A stretch of 64,000 nucleotides of DNA from the NCBI GenBank assembly GCA_038210275.1, contig JBBQWV010000002.1, positions 124,001 to 188,000 of the forward strand, in the 5' to 3' direction. The first letter of the stretch is position 1. Each line of letters begins with the position of its first letter. The stretch is from PALSA-1296 sp038210275. GTDB taxonomy: Bacteria; Bacteroidota; Ignavibacteria; Palsa-1295. The translations under genes and the position numbers were made by a program. The notes below the pieces were generated by a model, which worked only from the letters and a program-made list of their open reading frames with translations, did no database searches and had not been told where the DNA came from. This document shows positions 61,212 through 64,000 of the stretch, piece by piece.

Positions 61212-61928
61212 TTACTGAAAAAGGTTGTATTTTATTATGCACCGTATAGCACTGAATCCATCCTTCCAGCCAATTTTTTTTCCTTCTTCGTACCTTCTTC
61301 CGTTATAGGATATACCAACTTCAAAGATTCTAAGATTCTCTTTTTTTGCTAGTCTTGCAATTTTTGCTGTTATCTCAGGTTCAAATCCAAATCTATTCTC
61401 CTGTAAAGTGATTCTCCGAAGAATTTCGATGCGAAATGCTTTATAGCAGGTTTCCATATCAGTAAGATTCAAATTACTGAGCATATTTGAAAGTCTTGTG
61501 AGAAACTGATTACCGAGATAATGCCAATAATAAAGCACTCGATGTGCCTCTCCCCCAACAAAACGAGATCCAAAAACAACATCAGCCTTCCCCTCGACAA
61601 TGGGTTTAAGAATTTTCAAATATTCTCGTGGGTCATATTCTAAATCTGCATCTTGAATAATTGCTATGTCCCCTGTTACAGCTTCAAACCCTGTTTGCAA
61701 AGCAGCCCCTTTGCCACGATTGACATTGTGGCTGATTATTCTAACATTCGGAATATCCTTGAACACCGCCAATGACAGTAAGGTGTTATCAGTCGAAGCA
61801 TCATTCACGACGACAACTTCTTTTTCAAGACCTAATGCACTCAGATCTTGCGACAAGACAGTTTTAAGAAGTTCAGCAACTGAGCTTTCTTCGTTGTAAA
61901 CCGGAATAATAATTGATAATAATTTCAT
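61212..61928 (-). CDS. Family 2 glycosyltransferase (polyprenyl-phosphate sugar synthase type)
   Basis: 238 residues from ATG at 61928 ([17 protein letters not shown]); an upstream Met adds residues without domain support. The GT2 signatures are [30 protein letters not shown] and the metal-binding DADLEYDP. The closest pattern is the dolichyl- or polyprenyl-phosphate mannose/glucose synthase group, which makes a lipid-linked sugar on the inner membrane's cytoplasmic face. It has no C-terminal helices. It lies 65 bp downstream of the YfhO-like gene, which could use the lipid-linked sugar on the outer face. Confidence 0.88.
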   Translation of the reverse strand: MKLLSIIIPVYNEESSVAELLKTVLSQDLSALGLEKEVVVVNDASTDNTLLSLAVFKDIPNVRIISHNVNRGKGAALQTGFEAVTGDIAIIQDADLEYDPREYLKILKPIVEGKADVVFGSRFVGGEAHRVLYYWHYLGNQFLTRLSNMLSNLNLTDMETCYKAFRIEILRRITLQENRFGFEPEITAKIARLAKKENLRIFEVGISYNGRRYEEGKKIGWKDGFSAIRCIIKYNLFQ

Positions 61929-61993
61929 CGCTTTTGCAATTAGTTGCCGTCTTAACAAATACAAACATAAGCAATGTTTGTATCAATACTTCC

Positions 61994-64000
61994 TTACAAT
62001 AATGTTCGGCGGTTTTTTTGCTTTCGCCGAATTAAGAAAATTCCTGATATACTCAAAAGAAATGTGATGGCACTGATGCTATAGCCTGCAGTATAAATAT
62101 CCGGTTCGAAAATAAAAGTGATCGTTGATTTGCCGGAATTGATAGGAACTCCGCGCATACAGTAGTTGACTCTATAAATAGGCGTTTCTTCTCCATTAAC
62201 ATAACATTTCCAACCTGGATAATAAGAGTCTGTAATAATTAATAACCCCTTAGTGCTCGATTCGGCTAGAATTTCAACTTTCTCATTCTCATTTGTAGAA
62301 ATGCGTACAGAATTTGATCCGGCTTGCCCTAAACTTGTATCAAGAGGAGCATCTCCCTTTGTAAAAATGGCTGTTGTCCCATCAAAATTATTCTGTAATA
62401 ATTCATCTTTGATTTCATTCTCGGTATTTAATATTTTACATTTATATGCAATATAGGCACGGGGCTTAGAAAGAAGATTCTCATAGATCTTTACACCATC
62501 TGCGGAATAAACCGGGCGAAGAAAAGGCGAAGGAAGTTCTTTCTTTCCAGCAACAATATATTTTACGTTTACCAAACCAAGTAAATGCAAATCAAGTGAA
62601 TCATAGCCTACATTTTTGAGATAGAAAGTAATAAAAGAACGGCTCGTTAGGCTTTCATATCCATGTATATCATTAATTTTATAAACATTAGAACTATTTC
62701 GAATTAAAATGAAAGGATCTTTAGAAGCATCTCGCCACACAATAAATCTGCTATCCGAAGAATCGCTACGCAAAAAATTGGAGATTGGGTTTTGAGGGTA
62801 AATAGGAAATTTTCCTTGGTCTATAGTTGGAAGCCAGATCCTTGAAAAAGTAAAAAGATCGACAATAGTCAGGAGTAAAATTATAGGGATAGCTTTTTTT
62901 TCAGCGAGTTTTCCACGGAGAAAATATGTAAGTGTAAGTAAAGAAACAATTCCTAATACGATCGGAAGCCATAACGCCAATGATGGTGTCGAATAGTAAT
63001 CCAAGGTCTTGCTAATTCTTTCCATCATCCAACTTTCATTTCCCGCTCCGAATGCAGATTCTTGTATTTTCGGAATAAGGATATTTGAATACTTTCTGAG
63101 GAGCATTTCATAATTAAGATTAATATATACTGCTACTCCAAATAAAACAACAACCATACCGATAAATAAAAATTTTGTCCATCGGAAAAATCTTTTAAAT
63201 GAATTTCGCAATTCCTGATTGCTAAGTAGGGATTGGAAAGCAACCGCCCCAATTATTGAGAGCGCAAAAGAGGCAACAATAAAGATTCTGTGGTATAAAT
63301 AATAGTAAAGCGGTGTAGCGATCGGAAGTAAAATGGCACTAATACCAAGAACAATGAACGGACGTATTGATTTATTTTTCCAAAGAATAAAACACCCCCA
63401 AATTGCAAACAGGAATGGAAGGAAGCTGATAGCGCCATTAAAATTCATGGGGTCAAGATTTGCGATCTTCTTAAGATTAAATATTTGTGCATCGCCACTG
63501 AGAGTCGGGAATGCAAGAGTTGCAAGAAAAGGGATGCTCAGAATACGATGAAGAATTGTATATTCAGAATAAATACTCGAAGAGTTCAAACTTCCCCCAC
63601 CAGTGATCGTCCTGAAAAATAACTCCAGTGTAGGAAGCCACATTATTGCGGATAATCCAAACGAGACAGCACCGATTAGGACGAAAAGACCAACTCGTCG
63701 AAAGAATTTATTTTCATTAGTTCTATCAGGATATAGTAATAGCACTCCTCCGACAATAAGAAGGGCATAAAAAGCAGTTTGTAGGGTACCTCCAAAAAAA
63801 CAAAATGCAAGGAAAATAGATGAATAAATAATATTTTTATTATCTCCGGTATTAAAATATCTCAGTATCATTAATACGACAAATGGCACCCAGCAAAAAG
63901 AGGCAATGATCCAACGATTTGCTGCAGTTGAGATAAACATACTGTTCAGCATATATGCTGAAGAGAAAAGCAGATTAATTAATTGATGAACTCCAAAAAA
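61994..64000 (-). CDS. YfhO-family membrane protein (GT-C-like), 5' part missing
   Basis: The frame is open to the window edge, giving at least 668 residues (the first Met inside is at 63952, but the frame continues upstream as FFGVHQLINLLFSSAY). About twelve helices are followed by a soluble C-terminal part with the YfhO pattern: LIITDSYYPGWKCYVNGEE, then ITFIFEPDIYTAGYSISA and a last helix. YfhO-type proteins act with GT2 enzymes to glycosylate surface polymers on the outer face of the membrane. The next gene downstream is a GT2 enzyme, which supports that. The N-terminal catalytic loop lies outside the window. Confidence 0.85.
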   Translation of the reverse strand, partial: FFGVHQLINLLFSSAYMLNSMFISTAANRWIIASFCWVPFVVLMILRYFNTGDNKNIIYSSIFLAFCFFGGTLQTAFYALLIVGGVLLLYPDRTNENKFFRRVGLFVLIGAVSFGLSAIMWLPTLELFFRTITGGGSLNSSSIYSEYTILHRILSIPFLATLAFPTLSGDAQIFNLKKIANLDPMNFNGAISFLPFLFAIWGCFILWKNKSIRPFIVLGISAILLPIATPLYYYLYHRIFIVASFALSIIGAVAFQSLLSNQELRNSFKRFFRWTKFLFIGMVVVLFGVAVYINLNYEMLLRKYSNILIPKIQESAFGAGNESWMMERISKTLDYYSTPSLALWLPIVLGIVSLLTLTYFLRGKLAEKKAIPIILLLTIVDLFTFSRIWLPTIDQGKFPIYPQNPISNFLRSDSSDSRFIVWRDASKDPFILIRNSSNVYKINDIHGYESLTSRSFITFYLKNVGYDSLDLHLLGLVNVKYIVAGKKELPSPFLRPVYSADGVKIYENLLSKPRAYIAYKCKILNTENEIKDELLQNNFDGTTAIFTKGDAPLDTSLGQAGSNSVRISTNENEKVEILAESSTKGLLIITDSYYPGWKCYVNGEETPIYRVNYCMRGVPINSGKSTITFIFEPDIYTAGYSISAITFLLSISGIFLIRRKQKNRRTLL

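Overview
The window reads as a chromosomal segment of a Gram-negative bacterium from the Bacteroidota/Chlorobiota (FCB) group, probably an uncultured lineage near Ignavibacteria or Kapabacteria; the lineage guess is inference. The signs are about ten secreted proteins ending in a type IX secretion (T9SS) sorting domain, many lipoproteins and outer-membrane barrels, a TonB-dependent receptor, and TAnnTTTG promoter elements of the Bacteroidota kind in front of several genes. No plasmid, phage or insertion-sequence genes and no CRISPR array were seen. Coding density is high on both strands.

Region 1-9.3 kb: the start of a signal-peptide protein cut by the window edge, a tRNA-Glu, then a minus-strand block that looks like one redox/secretion unit. 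It holds a copper type II monooxygenase-like lipoprotein, two tandem FG-GAP/ASPIC-UnbV T9SS proteins and a lipoprotein cytochrome with an unusual C-x3-C-H haem site. Upstream lie ccmE (a C-x3-Y variant) and ccmF for cytochrome c maturation.

9.3-22 kb: a glycerophosphodiester phosphodiesterase lipoprotein between two envelope proteins, the iron-sulfur carriers mrp and nfu with a metallophosphoesterase, a frameshifted sialidase-like T9SS protein, small unknowns, and valS, whose frame carries two palindromic repeat insertions. 22-36 kb: membrane proteins, a GT-C glycosyltransferase, a lipoprotein pair-purM-recQ operon, an RlmI-like rRNA methylase, T9SS proteins and lexA. 36-54 kb: a CAP-domain T9SS protein, TonB receptor, asnB, a PemK/MazF toxin-antitoxin pair, trpS, a seven-repeat propeller, a large glycosidase-like protein that seems to lack both catalytic glutamates, and a three-gene envelope cluster. 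54-64 kb: isolated respiratory pieces (sdhB, nuoE-nuoF), a TPR protein, a 14-codon ORF with a perfect Shine-Dalgarno, the tRNA(Thr-Tyr-Thr-Gly)-rpmG-tRNA(Trp)-secE-nusG cluster, and a GT2 glycosyltransferase with a YfhO-type membrane protein that runs off the window end.

The clearest unexplained signal is a large population of small palindromic repeats: a TGTCATTGCGAG family (5 copies), a GGACT-AGTCC family (3 copies), hairpins built of 7-mers (3), and single hairpins. At least three have entered coding sequence in frame. All functional calls come from reading the translated sequence; no database search was run.
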